Assembly (NCBI GenBank): GCA_002399975.1 | Contig: DHER01000080.1 | Span: 1-39,928 of the forward strand | Source of the DNA: Firmicutes bacterium UBA4845 | Lineage (GTDB): Bacteria; Bacillota; Clostridia; Tissierellales; Sedimentibacteraceae | Reading direction: 5' to 3' | Length of the DNA stretch: 39,928 bases | Shown: piece after piece, positions 14,446 to 22,477 of the stretch | Numbering within the stretch: position 1 is the first letter of the stretch | Layout of the letters: every line of letters starts with the position of its first letter | Program-made: the position numbers and the translations under genes | Notes under the pieces: model-generated | Seen by the model: the letters and a program-made list of their open reading frames with translations, nothing else | Told to the model about the DNA's origin: nothing | Databases searched by the model: none

Positions 14446-16371
14446 ATGATAAAATTAACATTGCCCGACAAAAGCGTCAGAGAATACGAAAGCGGTGTAT
14501 TGGCATATGATGTGGCTAAAAGTATAAGCCAGGGCTTGGCGAGAAATGTTTTGGGAGCAGTATACAATGGCAGGACAATAGGGTTGAAGGAACGAATCAA
14601 TGAAGACGGAACTATTAAATTCGTAAAGTTTGAAGACAAGGAAGGAAAAGAGATATTCTGGCACACTACGTCTCATATTATGGCACAGGCTATAAAAAGG
14701 CTGTGGCCGGAAGCAAAGCTGGCAATAGGTCCTGCCATCGACAACGGGTTTTATTATGATATAGATTTGGAACATAGATTCGTTCAGGAAGATTTGGATA
14801 AAATCGAAGCTGAAATGAAAAAAATAGTAAAAGAAGGTCTTGAGCTTGAAAGATTTGAACTTCCAAGGGCAGAAGCTCTAAAATTCATGGAAGAAAGAGA
14901 AGAGCCTTACAAAGTTGAATTAATTAATGACCTGCCGGAAGATGCGGTTATTTCATTTTACAGGCAGGGAGATTTTGTGGATCTTTGTGCAGGGCCTCAC
15001 CTTGATTCAACAAAAAAACCAAAGGCTGTAAAATTGCTGAGCATAGCAGGAGCATACTGGAGAGGTGACGAAAAAAACAAGATGCTCCAAAGAATCTACG
15101 GTATTTCGTTTGAAAAAGCAAAGGATTTGGAAAGTTATGTTCACATGATGGAAGAAGCCAAGAAACGTGATCATAGAAAATTAGGGAAAGAATTGGAATT
15201 GTTTTTTATATCTGAAGAGGGACCTGGATTTCCGTTCTTTATGCCAAAAGGCGTTGTAGTTAAAAATGAACTGATGAAATATTGGAGAGAGGTTCATAAA
15301 AAAGCGGGCTATGTGGAAATTGAAACACCGTTGATTTTGAACAGGCACCTGTGGGAAGTTTCAGGCCATTGGTATAATTATAGAGAAAATATGTATACAA
15401 CTAAAATCGATGATCAGGATTATGCTATCAAGCCTATGAACTGTCCGGGAAGTATTTTAGTATATAAAAATACACTGCACTCTTATAAAGATTTTCCCAT
15501 AAGAGTGGCGGAAACTGGAAGAGTACACAGGCATGAGCTGTCGGGAGCCCTTCACGGTCTAATGCGTGTAAGAGCATTTACCCAGGATGATGCTCATTTA
15601 TTTATACTTCCTGAGCAAATAAAAGACGAAATTAAAGGCGTTATTAAATTAATAGATGAAATATATAAAAAATTCGGTTTCTCATATAAACTGGAACTTT
15701 CAACAAGGCCAGAAAAGTTTCTGGGAGAAATAAAAGACTGGGATATGGCTGAGGATTCACTAAAAACTGCATTGGAAGAGCTGAAATTGGATTACGTAAT
15801 CAATGAAGGCGACGGAGCGTTCTATGGGCCTAAAATAGATTTCCATCTTACTGACTGTATAGGTAGGACGTGGCAATGCGGTACAATTCAGCTTGATTAT
15901 CAGCTGCCTCAGCGTTTTGAAATGGAATATATCGGTGCAGACGGGCAGAAGCACAGGCCTATAATGATTCACAGAACAGCGTTTGGAAGTATTGAGAGAT
16001 TCTTCGGTATTTTGATTGAGCAGTATGCGGGAGCATTCCCCACATGGCTGGCACCTGTTCAGGTGAAGATACTTCCTATTTCTGAGAAATTCAACTCATA
16101 TGCACAAAAAGTAAAAGAGGCGCTTGAAGATAAAGACATAAGAGTTGAAGTAGATACAAGGGCTGAAAAAATAGGCTATAAAATAAGAGAAGCTCAAATG
16201 GAAAAGGTACCTTACATGTTTGTTGTAGGCGAAAGGGAAGTTGAAGATAATACTGTATCTGTAAGGGAAAGGCACCAAGGCGATTTGGGAAGTATGAGTG
16301 TAGAAGAGATAAGCAAAACTATATTAAACAAGATTAAAACGAGAGAAAATGATTCTCCTCAGCTGGTGTGA
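14446..16371 (+). CDS. thrS: Threonyl-tRNA synthetase
   Basis: ThrRS attaches threonine to tRNA-Thr in the cytoplasm. The 641-residue protein has the usual order: a TGS domain (1-60), an editing domain with HTTSH (73-77) and CAGPH (181-185), a class II catalytic core (about 245-535) with MNCPGS (zinc ligand Cys333), RVHRHELSGAL, FTQDDAHLF and GPKIDF, and a C-terminal anticodon-binding domain (about 540-636) ending KTRENDSPQL. All key residues are present and length is normal. The ATG is preceded by TGGAGG. Expression is controlled by the T-box leader directly upstream. Confidence 0.97.
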   Translation: MIKLTLPDKSVREYESGVLAYDVAKSISQGLARNVLGAVYNGRTIGLKERINEDGTIKFVKFEDKEGKEIFWHTTSHIMAQAIKRLWPEAKLAIGPAIDNGFYYDIDLEHRFVQEDLDKIEAEMKKIVKEGLELERFELPRAEALKFMEEREEPYKVELINDLPEDAVISFYRQGDFVDLCAGPHLDSTKKPKAVKLLSIAGAYWRGDEKNKMLQRIYGISFEKAKDLESYVHMMEEAKKRDHRKLGKELELFFISEEGPGFPFFMPKGVVVKNELMKYWREVHKKAGYVEIETPLILNRHLWEVSGHWYNYRENMYTTKIDDQDYAIKPMNCPGSILVYKNTLHSYKDFPIRVAETGRVHRHELSGALHGLMRVRAFTQDDAHLFILPEQIKDEIKGVIKLIDEIYKKFGFSYKLELSTRPEKFLGEIKDWDMAEDSLKTALEELKLDYVINEGDGAFYGPKIDFHLTDCIGRTWQCGTIQLDYQLPQRFEMEYIGADGQKHRPIMIHRTAFGSIERFFGILIEQYAGAFPTWLAPVQVKILPISEKFNSYAQKVKEALEDKDIRVEVDTRAEKIGYKIREAQMEKVPYMFVVGEREVEDNTVSVRERHQGDLGSMSVEEISKTILNKIKTRENDSPQLV

Positions 16372-16417
16372 CCTGAATTCTGACACACAGCACTGTAATA
16401 AATATTATTTTATTAAA

Positions 16418-16489
16418 AATGGGGCTGCTGCATTGGCGATTATAAATCTGCTATTGAATGACAGCCTCCATTATATAATATGGTTTTTT
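16418..16489 (+). terminator. Probable thrS terminator region
   Basis: AATGGGGCTG (16418-16427) pairs with CAGCC-T-CCATT (16462-16472) in a 10-bp stem with one bulged T, around a 34-nt loop. A run of six T residues follows at 16484-16489 after an AT-rich CCAT/ATGG mini-hairpin. The distance between stem and T-run makes termination uncertain. Confidence 0.45.
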
Positions 16490-16524
16490 CTATAACTGAG
16501 TATTAATTCAAAGAAGGTAAAATT

Positions 16525-17556
16525 TTGAATAAACGTTTGATTTATGTTGACGCATTGAGAGCAGCAGCAACATTTTTTGTAGTGTTGCTTCATACAGCTG
16601 CCGGTAATTTGAATTATGTGAAAATTGGAAGCTTTGAGTGGAATGTGTTTAATTTCTATGACAGCATATCCAGATTCGGTGTTCCGGTTTTTGTTATGAT
16701 AAGCGGCATGTTTCTTTTAAATCCAAACAAGGATGTAAGCTTAAGAGACATTTACCGCAAGTATATATTCAGGATCGTAAAATCTTTCGTATTTTGGTCT
16801 CTCCTGTATGCGCTTTATACAAATGTAAATAATTACGATTCTTTTAATTCGGATATCTTTGTAAAAAATTTTATATCAGGCCATTATCATCTTTGGTATC
16901 TTTACATGATCGTAGGTTTGTATGCAATAACGCCTATTTTGAGAAAGATTGCGGCAGATAAAGAGGTATCCAGATATTTTCTTCTGCTATCATTAATATT
17001 TGTATTTATTTTGCCCATGATAATAAAATCATTTAATGTGGAATTTTTGGAAATGATTATTAAAAAATTTGATTTTCATATCGTATTAGGATATGCCAGT
17101 TATTATTTAGGCGGATATTATCTCAGGGTGTATAATATAAAAAAAGGCAATAGGAAAGTAATTTACATATTGGGAATACTGGGCGCAATATCAACAGTGG
17201 TGCTTACAGCAATGGCTTCTTTAAAGACAGGTAAAACAGAAGGAGCATTCTACAGTTATTTTTCCCCTAATGTAATGCTTGTCAGTATATCGGTGTTCAT
17301 ATTTTTTAAATATGAAATATCCAAAATAAAATTTAGCAGGAAAAGCATAGCTGCAATAGAAACTTTATCGAATTGTTCCTTTGGAATTTACCTGATCCAT
17401 GATTTTTTTAACATGTTTTTTTCATGTATGGTGATTGATACAATGAATTACAATCCTTTATTATCTGTTCTTGCAACGACACTACTTGTATATTGCGCAA
17501 GCTTGTTAGTAAGTTACATAATGGCAAAGGTACCTTTTTTAAAAAATACATTATAA
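16525..17556 (+). CDS. Acyltransferase 3 family membrane protein
   Basis: This 343-residue protein has about ten membrane helices and fits the acyltransferase 3 family (PF01757). Family marks are VDALRAAATFFVVLLHTA at the start (with the candidate catalytic His), RFGVPVFVMISGMFLL, HLWYLYMIVGLYAITPIL and NCSFGIYLIHDFF near the end. Relatives O-acetylate peptidoglycan, exopolysaccharide or other cell-surface sugars. There is no SGNH domain of the OatA kind, so the acceptor cannot be named. The start is a TTG with AAGAAGGT about seven bases upstream. It is convergent with lplA, with seven bases between the stops. Confidence 0.85.
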   Translation: MNKRLIYVDALRAAATFFVVLLHTAAGNLNYVKIGSFEWNVFNFYDSISRFGVPVFVMISGMFLLNPNKDVSLRDIYRKYIFRIVKSFVFWSLLYALYTNVNNYDSFNSDIFVKNFISGHYHLWYLYMIVGLYAITPILRKIAADKEVSRYFLLLSLIFVFILPMIIKSFNVEFLEMIIKKFDFHIVLGYASYYLGGYYLRVYNIKKGNRKVIYILGILGAISTVVLTAMASLKTGKTEGAFYSYFSPNVMLVSISVFIFFKYEISKIKFSRKSIAAIETLSNCSFGIYLIHDFFNMFFSCMVIDTMNYNPLLSVLATTLLVYCASLLVSYIMAKVPFLKNTL

Positions 17557-17563
17557 TAAAACA

Positions 17564-18559
17564 TCAAGATAATAAAATATCAAGGAGATCCTCACGTTTC
17601 AAATTGTTGATATACTGCCCAACATCTACGCCTTCCAGTGATTCGCTTAGTGAATGTTCCTCTATCCGATACCCCTTGAGCGCTGCAGTAAGCTCGTTGG
17701 AGTTGCCGTTTCCAAAATAGTCTCCATAAAAGGATATGTCTTCGATTATGCCTTTTTTACCTACATTTATGAAAAGCTCTATACTTCCGCAGTTTTCAAT
17801 ACGTCTCTTCTTACGTACTGTATAAGGCGGAGAAGTTCCGTAATTCCATTCCCATTGGCTGTAGACTGTTTCTTGCAAATGGTGTATAGACTGGAAATCT
17901 TGCTCAGTTAATGTATAAAGTGACATATTATTTTCAGTTACCATAAAGTTGTGTAGTGTCTGGCGAAATTCTTTCATGGTAATATTTTGTGGTAAATATG
18001 GTTTTATATTAGTTACCCTGCCTCGTACGGATTTTACTCCTTTTGATTCGATTTTATCTTTTGATACTCTCAATGCTTGTTCCATAATTTGAAGGTTTGA
18101 ATCGAACATCAGCGTACCATGGTGCATTACCCGGCCTTCTTTCATATACATGGCATTGCCGGAAAACTTTTTACCGTCAATAGTCATATCGTTGCGGCCG
18201 GAAATTTTCACATCTACTCCCATGGAAGCCAGAGCTTTGGCTACCGGTTTGCAAAAAGTGCTAAAGTCAAATATCTGGCCGTCAATTTGATCTGTGATAA
18301 ATGTGAAGTTCAGATTTCCCAAATCATGATATACTGCTCCGCCGCCGGAAAGCCTACGCACTACGGATATATCGTTCTCCTTTACATAAGAAGCGTTTAT
18401 TTCTTCGGCAGTATTCTGATGTTTCCCTACAACAATTGTGTTGTCGTTTTGCCATAACATAAAATAACTGTGGGAACGATCCAGGTTGTCAAATACATAT
18501 TGCTCCAAAGCTAAATTATAATATGGGTTTGTATTGCAGTTTTCTAAAAGATACATCAT
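17564..18559 (-). CDS. lplA: Lipoate-protein ligase A
   Basis: LplA activates lipoate with ATP and attaches it to lysine in lipoyl domains (for example GcvH or 2-oxoacid dehydrogenase E2). The 331-residue protein shows RRLSGGGAVYHDLGN (68-82), GRNDMTIDGKKFSGNA (121-136, catalytic Lys131), HHGTLMFDSNL and the C-terminal accessory domain with WEWNYG and IEDISFYGDYF. I chose the ATG at 18559, nine bases after AAAGGA; the frame is open upstream to an ATG at 18589 but that lacks a ribosome binding site. Neighbouring genes give no lipoylated target. It has its own promoter and a leader of about 110 nt. Confidence 0.92.
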   Translation of the reverse strand: MMYLLENCNTNPYYNLALEQYVFDNLDRSHSYFMLWQNDNTIVVGKHQNTAEEINASYVKENDISVVRRLSGGGAVYHDLGNLNFTFITDQIDGQIFDFSTFCKPVAKALASMGVDVKISGRNDMTIDGKKFSGNAMYMKEGRVMHHGTLMFDSNLQIMEQALRVSKDKIESKGVKSVRGRVTNIKPYLPQNITMKEFRQTLHNFMVTENNMSLYTLTEQDFQSIHHLQETVYSQWEWNYGTSPPYTVRKKRRIENCGSIELFINVGKKGIIEDISFYGDYFGNGNSNELTAALKGYRIEEHSLSESLEGVDVGQYINNLKREDLLDILLS

Positions 18560-18593
18560 ATTAATTATTCCTTTCATTAACGTTTTCAAAGAA

Positions 18594-18618
18594 ATGCTGA
18601 ACTTGTACAGTTCAGCAT
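18594..18618 (-). repeat. 9-bp hairpin in the lplA leader
   Basis: ATGCTGAAC (18594-18602) and GTTCAGCAT (18610-18618) are exact reverse complements with a 7-nt loop, about 35 bases upstream of the lplA start. No T-run follows in the direction of lplA transcription, so a role in mRNA stability or protein binding is more likely than termination. Confidence 0.6.
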
Positions 18619-18677
18619 ATGTAATTTATCAGACTGTTTCTGAAATGTTTTTAATTTGCATTATTCCTTCAAGATTT

Positions 18678-18706
18678 AGTATAAGTATAAAACATTTGCT
18701 TGTAAA
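18678..18706 (-). promoter_or_regulatory. Promoter for lplA
   Basis: On the minus strand TTTACA (18706-18701), a 17-nt spacer and TATACT (18683-18678) fit a sigma-A promoter. The region 18707-18897 beyond it is AT-rich with nothing else I can support. Confidence 0.6.
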
Positions 18707-18897
18707 GAGTAAAATATTAAAATGTTTAAAATAATTTTAATTTTATTAGTTTATATCTAGTATTAATTATATATGACCGGATTCAGCACTGCTTCAATAA
18801 TATTTCAATAAATTCATAAGTTAAAAAATCATCATAAAGTGCCGTAAATAGTAAAATATCTAACATGATGGAGCAAATCAGATTTGAAAATTTACTA

Positions 18898-18926
18898 TTG
18901 ACTTGATTGTTGAGATATGGTATTAT
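18898..18926 (+). promoter_or_regulatory. Promoter for the c-di-AMP riboswitch transcript
   Basis: TTGACT (18898-18903), a 17-nt spacer and TATTAT (18921-18926) lie about 30 bp ahead of the riboswitch aptamer. Confidence 0.6.
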
Positions 18927-18954
18927 TTTTTGCAAAAGCATATACTCAGTGAAT

Positions 18955-19085
18955 TTATTTTGCTGAATTTCCAAAAGGAAAACGGGGGAACCATTTTCCA
19001 GGGGTGAATTGCTAAGATTATTTTAAGCATAGGGTAGTTTCCAGTTTCTTCCCGAACCCGTCAGCTAACCTCGTAAGCGTGTGAA
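18955..19085 (+). promoter_or_regulatory. Cyclic di-AMP riboswitch (ydaO/yuaA type)
   Basis: The conserved blocks of the ydaO/yuaA aptamer (RF00379) occur in order: ACGGGGGAACCA (18982-18993), CAGGGGTGAATTGC (19000-19013), AGCATAGGGTAG (19026-19036), CCCGAACCCGTCAGCTAACC (19051-19070) and TCGTAAGCG (19071-19079). Exact ends are estimated. This class binds c-di-AMP and usually turns genes off by terminator formation. A terminator lies at 19180-19198, and the next genes encode an osmolyte-type ABC importer. Confidence 0.92.
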
Positions 19086-19179
19086 ACATGTGAAAAAAAA
19101 TACAACCATCAGTTTTTAAAAATGAATAATATATTCATTTGTCTATTGTGGTTTTCAAATTATACGTGTTTTTTCTTTT

Positions 19180-19198
19180 GGGCTTTATAGCCCTTTTT
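19180..19198 (+). terminator. Riboswitch expression-platform terminator
   Basis: GGGCT-TTAT-AGCCC is followed by TTTTTAT. It lies about 100 nt after the aptamer and 155 nt before ehuB. A second perfect hairpin (AAATGAAT / ATTCATTT, about 19120-19140) lies between the aptamer and the terminator and could be part of the switch. Confidence 0.8.
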
Positions 19199-19354
19199 AT
19201 ATTCTCAAGATAAAATTCCGAAAAATCAATAAAAATAATTAATTGAATAATTAGGGCTGTTGTGCTTATTAAATAAGATGGTTTATAACATGTTTTTTAC
19301 ATAAGTTATACTTATTTTTGGCATGCTAATACTAATTTTTTAAAAGGAGATTTT

Positions 19355-20254
19355 ATGAAAGTGTTAAAAAGAACAAAGAAATTTTTTATATTTTTATTAA
19401 CCGCATGTATGCTTGTTCTTCCATTTACGGGATGTGCTTCAGATTCCCAAGGCGGTAATGGTTCAGGCGGAGAAACTGCATTAGAGAGAGCAAAGAATGA
19501 AGGTTATGTTACTGTAGGTTTTGCAAATGAAAAACCCTATGCTTATCAGACATCTGAAGGAGAATTAACCGGCGAAGCTGTTGAGGTTGCACGTGAGGTT
19601 CTTAAAAACTTGGGCATCAATGAAATGAGGGGTGTATTAACCGAATTCGGTTCTCTGATTCCTGGGCTCCAGGCCAAAAGGTTTGATATGGTTACTGCAG
19701 GTATGTTTATTACTCCGGAGCGTGCAAGAGATGTTAGTTTTGCCAATCCTGAATATGGCATAGGTGAAGCAATTGCGGTAAAAAAGGGTAACCCGTTGGA
19801 AATTTACAGCTACGAGGATATAGCTTCTCATGATACTGCTACAGTTGCCGTACCGGGCGGAGCTATTGAATATGATTATTTAACAGCTTTGGGAGTACCA
19901 GAGGATAAAATAGTTACTGTTATGGATATGCCGTCTGCCCTTGCCGCTCTGCAGGCGGGTCGCGTCGATGTAATTACTGCCACAGGTCCATCCCTGCAAG
20001 CAACTCTTGATACTGCTGACAGTTCAGAAATAGAACGAGTAATGGATTTTAGCCAGCCTGTAATTGACGGGGAAAGTGTTAAAGGCTATGGAGCAACAGT
20101 ATTTAGAGAAGAGGACGATGACTTTGTTAGTTCTTTTAACGAAGAATTGAAGAAATTACAAGATTCAGGAGAACTGCTTGAAATCATACAGCCATTTGGA
20201 TTTACGGAAGAAGAACTTCCTGGAGATGTAACGACGGAAGACTTGATAAAATAA
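19355..20254 (+). CDS. ehuB: ABC transporter substrate-binding lipoprotein (EhuB-like, ectoine/hydroxyectoine)
   Basis: This 299-residue lipoprotein has a signal peptide with lipobox PFTGC (Cys27) and a family 3 solute-binding domain. It resembles EhuB closely in FANEKPYAY, LTGEAVEVAREVL, GVLTEFGSLIPGLQAKRFD, AGMFITPERARDVSF, YGIGEAIAVKKGNP and PSALAALQAGRVDV. EhuB captures ectoine and hydroxyectoine. The match is by memory of the family, and a polar amino acid is the main alternative ligand. It is the first gene of a four-gene operon behind a c-di-AMP riboswitch, which supports an osmolyte role. The ATG follows AAAAGGAG by seven bases. Confidence 0.85.
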   Translation: MKVLKRTKKFFIFLLTACMLVLPFTGCASDSQGGNGSGGETALERAKNEGYVTVGFANEKPYAYQTSEGELTGEAVEVAREVLKNLGINEMRGVLTEFGSLIPGLQAKRFDMVTAGMFITPERARDVSFANPEYGIGEAIAVKKGNPLEIYSYEDIASHDTATVAVPGGAIEYDYLTALGVPEDKIVTVMDMPSALAALQAGRVDVITATGPSLQATLDTADSSEIERVMDFSQPVIDGESVKGYGATVFREEDDDFVSSFNEELKKLQDSGELLEIIQPFGFTEEELPGDVTTEDLIK

Positions 20255-20287
20255 TATGTGTCTGCATGCTGAAAAGGAGATGGTCGT

Positions 20288-20935
20288 TTGAGCACATTTG
20301 AAATATTTATTGCCCTTGTCAAGGGTGGTATTCAAGTTACGATTCAAGTTACGTTTTTTTCAACCATATTGGCTGTTATATTAGGTTTTATATCCGGATT
20401 GGCTCGAATGTCCAGATATAAAATTATACGTTTTATTTCGGGTGCATATATAGAAATTTTTCGTGGTACTTCTTTGTTGGTTCAGCTGTTTTGGATATAT
20501 TTTGCGTTACCGATTATAGGAATAAGGTTTTCTCCTATAAGTACCGGTATCTTAGCAATAGGCCTGAATTACGGGGCATATTGTTCTGAAATAGTGAGAA
20601 GTGCCATACAGTCTGTTCCCGCAGGACAGACAGAGGCGTGCATTGCACTGAATATGACCAAAGCTCAACGCATGAGAAGAGTCATATTACCTCAGGCTTT
20701 TACCATGATGCTTCCAAACTTGGGAAATCAGCTCATAGAGCTGTTAAAGAGCACCTCCCTGGTTTCGATGATTACATTGAATGATTTAACCTATCAAGGC
20801 AATATTTTAAATGCTACAACACTTGAAACAACTAAGATCTATACTATGCTTCTGGCAATATATTTTATTATTGCTTTGCCTATAACTCAATGTACGAAAT
20901 TTCTTGAGAGAAAATTTTCAGAAGGGAGGGCTTAA
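20288..20935 (+). CDS. ehuC: ABC transporter permease (EhuC-like)
   Basis: This 215-residue permease of the His/Glu/Gln/Arg class has about five membrane helices. It carries the family stretch FRGTSLLVQLFWIYFALP and the EAA loop EACIALNMTKAQRMRRVILPQA, where the ATPase docks. It would form half of the membrane pore together with the next gene. The start is a TTG at 20288 with AAAAGGAG about nine bases upstream. It ends one base before the start of ehuD. Confidence 0.85.
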   Translation: MSTFEIFIALVKGGIQVTIQVTFFSTILAVILGFISGLARMSRYKIIRFISGAYIEIFRGTSLLVQLFWIYFALPIIGIRFSPISTGILAIGLNYGAYCSEIVRSAIQSVPAGQTEACIALNMTKAQRMRRVILPQAFTMMLPNLGNQLIELLKSTSLVSMITLNDLTYQGNILNATTLETTKIYTMLLAIYFIIALPITQCTKFLERKFSEGRA

Positions 20936-20936
20936 C

Positions 20937-21590
20937 ATGTGGGATTGGAACTATGCTTTTTCTATACTTCCTCAAATACTAAGTGCTTTAAAGATTACGG
21001 TGGCTGCAACTTTTTCTGGTTTTTTGCTTGCTTTGGCATTAGGGCTGATTTTATCGGTTTTATCAAGAATTAACATAAGGCCGGTGTCTTTGGTTGTTAA
21101 AGGACTTGTACAGTTTATAAGAGATACGCCTTTGTTAGTTCAGCTTTATTTTATTTTTTATGTGTTTCCCAAATTCGGTTTAACCCTTGAACCTTTTACA
21201 GCCGGAATATTAGGATTGGGAATACACTATGCCACTTATCTGTCAGAGGTATTTAGAAGCGGAATTGAAGCTGTTCATGCTGGTCAGTGGGAAGCAGCAA
21301 AAGCATTAAACTTTTCGCGTATTAAAACATGGACGAGAATAATTTTACCTCAGGCTATTCCTCCTGTTATCCCGGTTATAGGAAATTATTTGATTACAAT
21401 GTTTAAGGAGACACCTTTGCTGTCCGCCATAACCCTGGTTGAAATACTGCAGACGGCTAAAATAATAGGCGCCGGTTCTTTCAGGTACCTTGAAGGATTT
21501 ACAATTGTAGGCGTTATATTTTTCCTTTTAAGTTATCCGTCCTCGCTACTAATTAATAAACTGGAAATTAAAATGAACAACCAAAATTAA
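20937..21590 (+). CDS. ehuD: ABC transporter permease (EhuD-like)
   Basis: This is the second permease of the importer, 217 residues, in the same family as its neighbour. It shows FIRDTPLLVQLYFIFYVFP, then GLGIHYATYLSEVFRSGIEA and an EAA loop WEAAKALNFSRIKTWTRIIL. It ends with a long hydrophobic helix. I chose the ATG at 20937, nine bases after GGGAGG, although the frame is open upstream into ehuC. One base separates the two permeases, so coupled translation is likely. Confidence 0.85.
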   Translation: MWDWNYAFSILPQILSALKITVAATFSGFLLALALGLILSVLSRINIRPVSLVVKGLVQFIRDTPLLVQLYFIFYVFPKFGLTLEPFTAGILGLGIHYATYLSEVFRSGIEAVHAGQWEAAKALNFSRIKTWTRIILPQAIPPVIPVIGNYLITMFKETPLLSAITLVEILQTAKIIGAGSFRYLEGFTIVGVIFFLLSYPSSLLINKLEIKMNNQN

Positions 21591-21612
21591 TTGACATGGA
21601 AGGAGTATAGTT

Positions 21613-22377
21613 ATGACACCGATAGTTAGTTATAAAAAAATAACAAAAGTATATGATGAATTGGAAGTACTTAAAGGAATAGATTTTGATATTTATCCTG
21701 CAGAAAAAGTGGCCTTAATAGGTCCAAGCGGTTCCGGAAAAACGACTTTGGCAAGGTTATTAATGACACTGGAAAAACCGACTTCAGGGACAATAGAAGT
21801 TGAAGGTGAATATTTGTGGCATGAGGAAATAAATGGCAAGCTTGTTAAAGCTGGAAATAAACATCTTCGTAAAATGAGGAAAGATATAGGAATGGTTTTT
21901 CAGCATTTTTACCTGTTCCCTCATATGACAGTTTTAAAAAATGTTATGGAGGCCCCTGTAACTGTATTGGGAATGTCAAAAAAAGAGGCAAGAAATCAGG
22001 CCGAAGAAATGATAGAAAAAGTTGGACTGGAAGATAAGCTTGATGTTTATCCGTCACAGCTTTCAGGTGGTCAGAAACAAAGGGTTGCCATTGCCAGGGC
22101 TCTTGTAATGAAACCTAAGATAATGTTGTTTGACGAGCCTACTTCTGCATTGGATCCTGAGCTTGTAGGTGAAGTATTGGATGTAATAAAGGAAATAGCC
22201 GACGAAGGTGATATGACCATGCTTCTTATTACCCACGAGATGGATTTCGCTAAAGAGATTGCAGACAGGGTAGCATTTTTCAACGAGGGTGTTATAGCAG
22301 AACAAGGCTCTCCGGAGGAGTTGTTTAATAACCCTAAAACAGCAAGACTTCAGTCATTTTTATCAAGATTAAATTAA
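21613..22377 (+). CDS. ehuA: ABC transporter ATPase (EhuA-like)
   Basis: This 254-residue ATPase powers the importer. Visible motifs are Walker A GPSGSGKT (37-44), Q-loop VFQHFYLFPHMT, signature LSGGQKQRVAIARAL, Walker B IMLFDEPTSALD and the H-loop LITHEMDFAKEIADRV. The sequence is of the polar amino acid/opine subfamily to which EhuA belongs. The ATG has GGAAGGAG seven bases upstream. It is the last gene of the operon and is followed by a terminator. No ectoine breakdown genes (eutA-E) are present, so uptake for protection rather than food is more likely. Confidence 0.9.
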   Translation: MTPIVSYKKITKVYDELEVLKGIDFDIYPAEKVALIGPSGSGKTTLARLLMTLEKPTSGTIEVEGEYLWHEEINGKLVKAGNKHLRKMRKDIGMVFQHFYLFPHMTVLKNVMEAPVTVLGMSKKEARNQAEEMIEKVGLEDKLDVYPSQLSGGQKQRVAIARALVMKPKIMLFDEPTSALDPELVGEVLDVIKEIADEGDMTMLLITHEMDFAKEIADRVAFFNEGVIAEQGSPEELFNNPKTARLQSFLSRLN

Positions 22378-22387
22378 TGAATAAACA

Positions 22388-22430
22388 AAAGCCCGGTAGT
22401 AAGTTAAAGATTTAATTTTTCCGGGTTTTT
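22388..22430 (+). terminator. Terminator after ehuA
   Basis: CCCGG (22392-22396) pairs with CCGGG (22421-22425), followed by five T residues. AGTTAAA / TTTAATT extends the stem internally. It ends the ehu operon ahead of the convergent antiporter gene. Confidence 0.8.
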
Positions 22431-22477
22431 AAGAATGAAGTTATATATAGGAATAATTGATAACTTAATGATGATTA

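Noticed and set aside
18783..18974. 63-codon minus-strand frame with a hydrophobic stretch
   Set aside because: It overlaps the riboswitch promoter and leader on the opposite strand, has no ribosome binding site, and matches no family I recognise.
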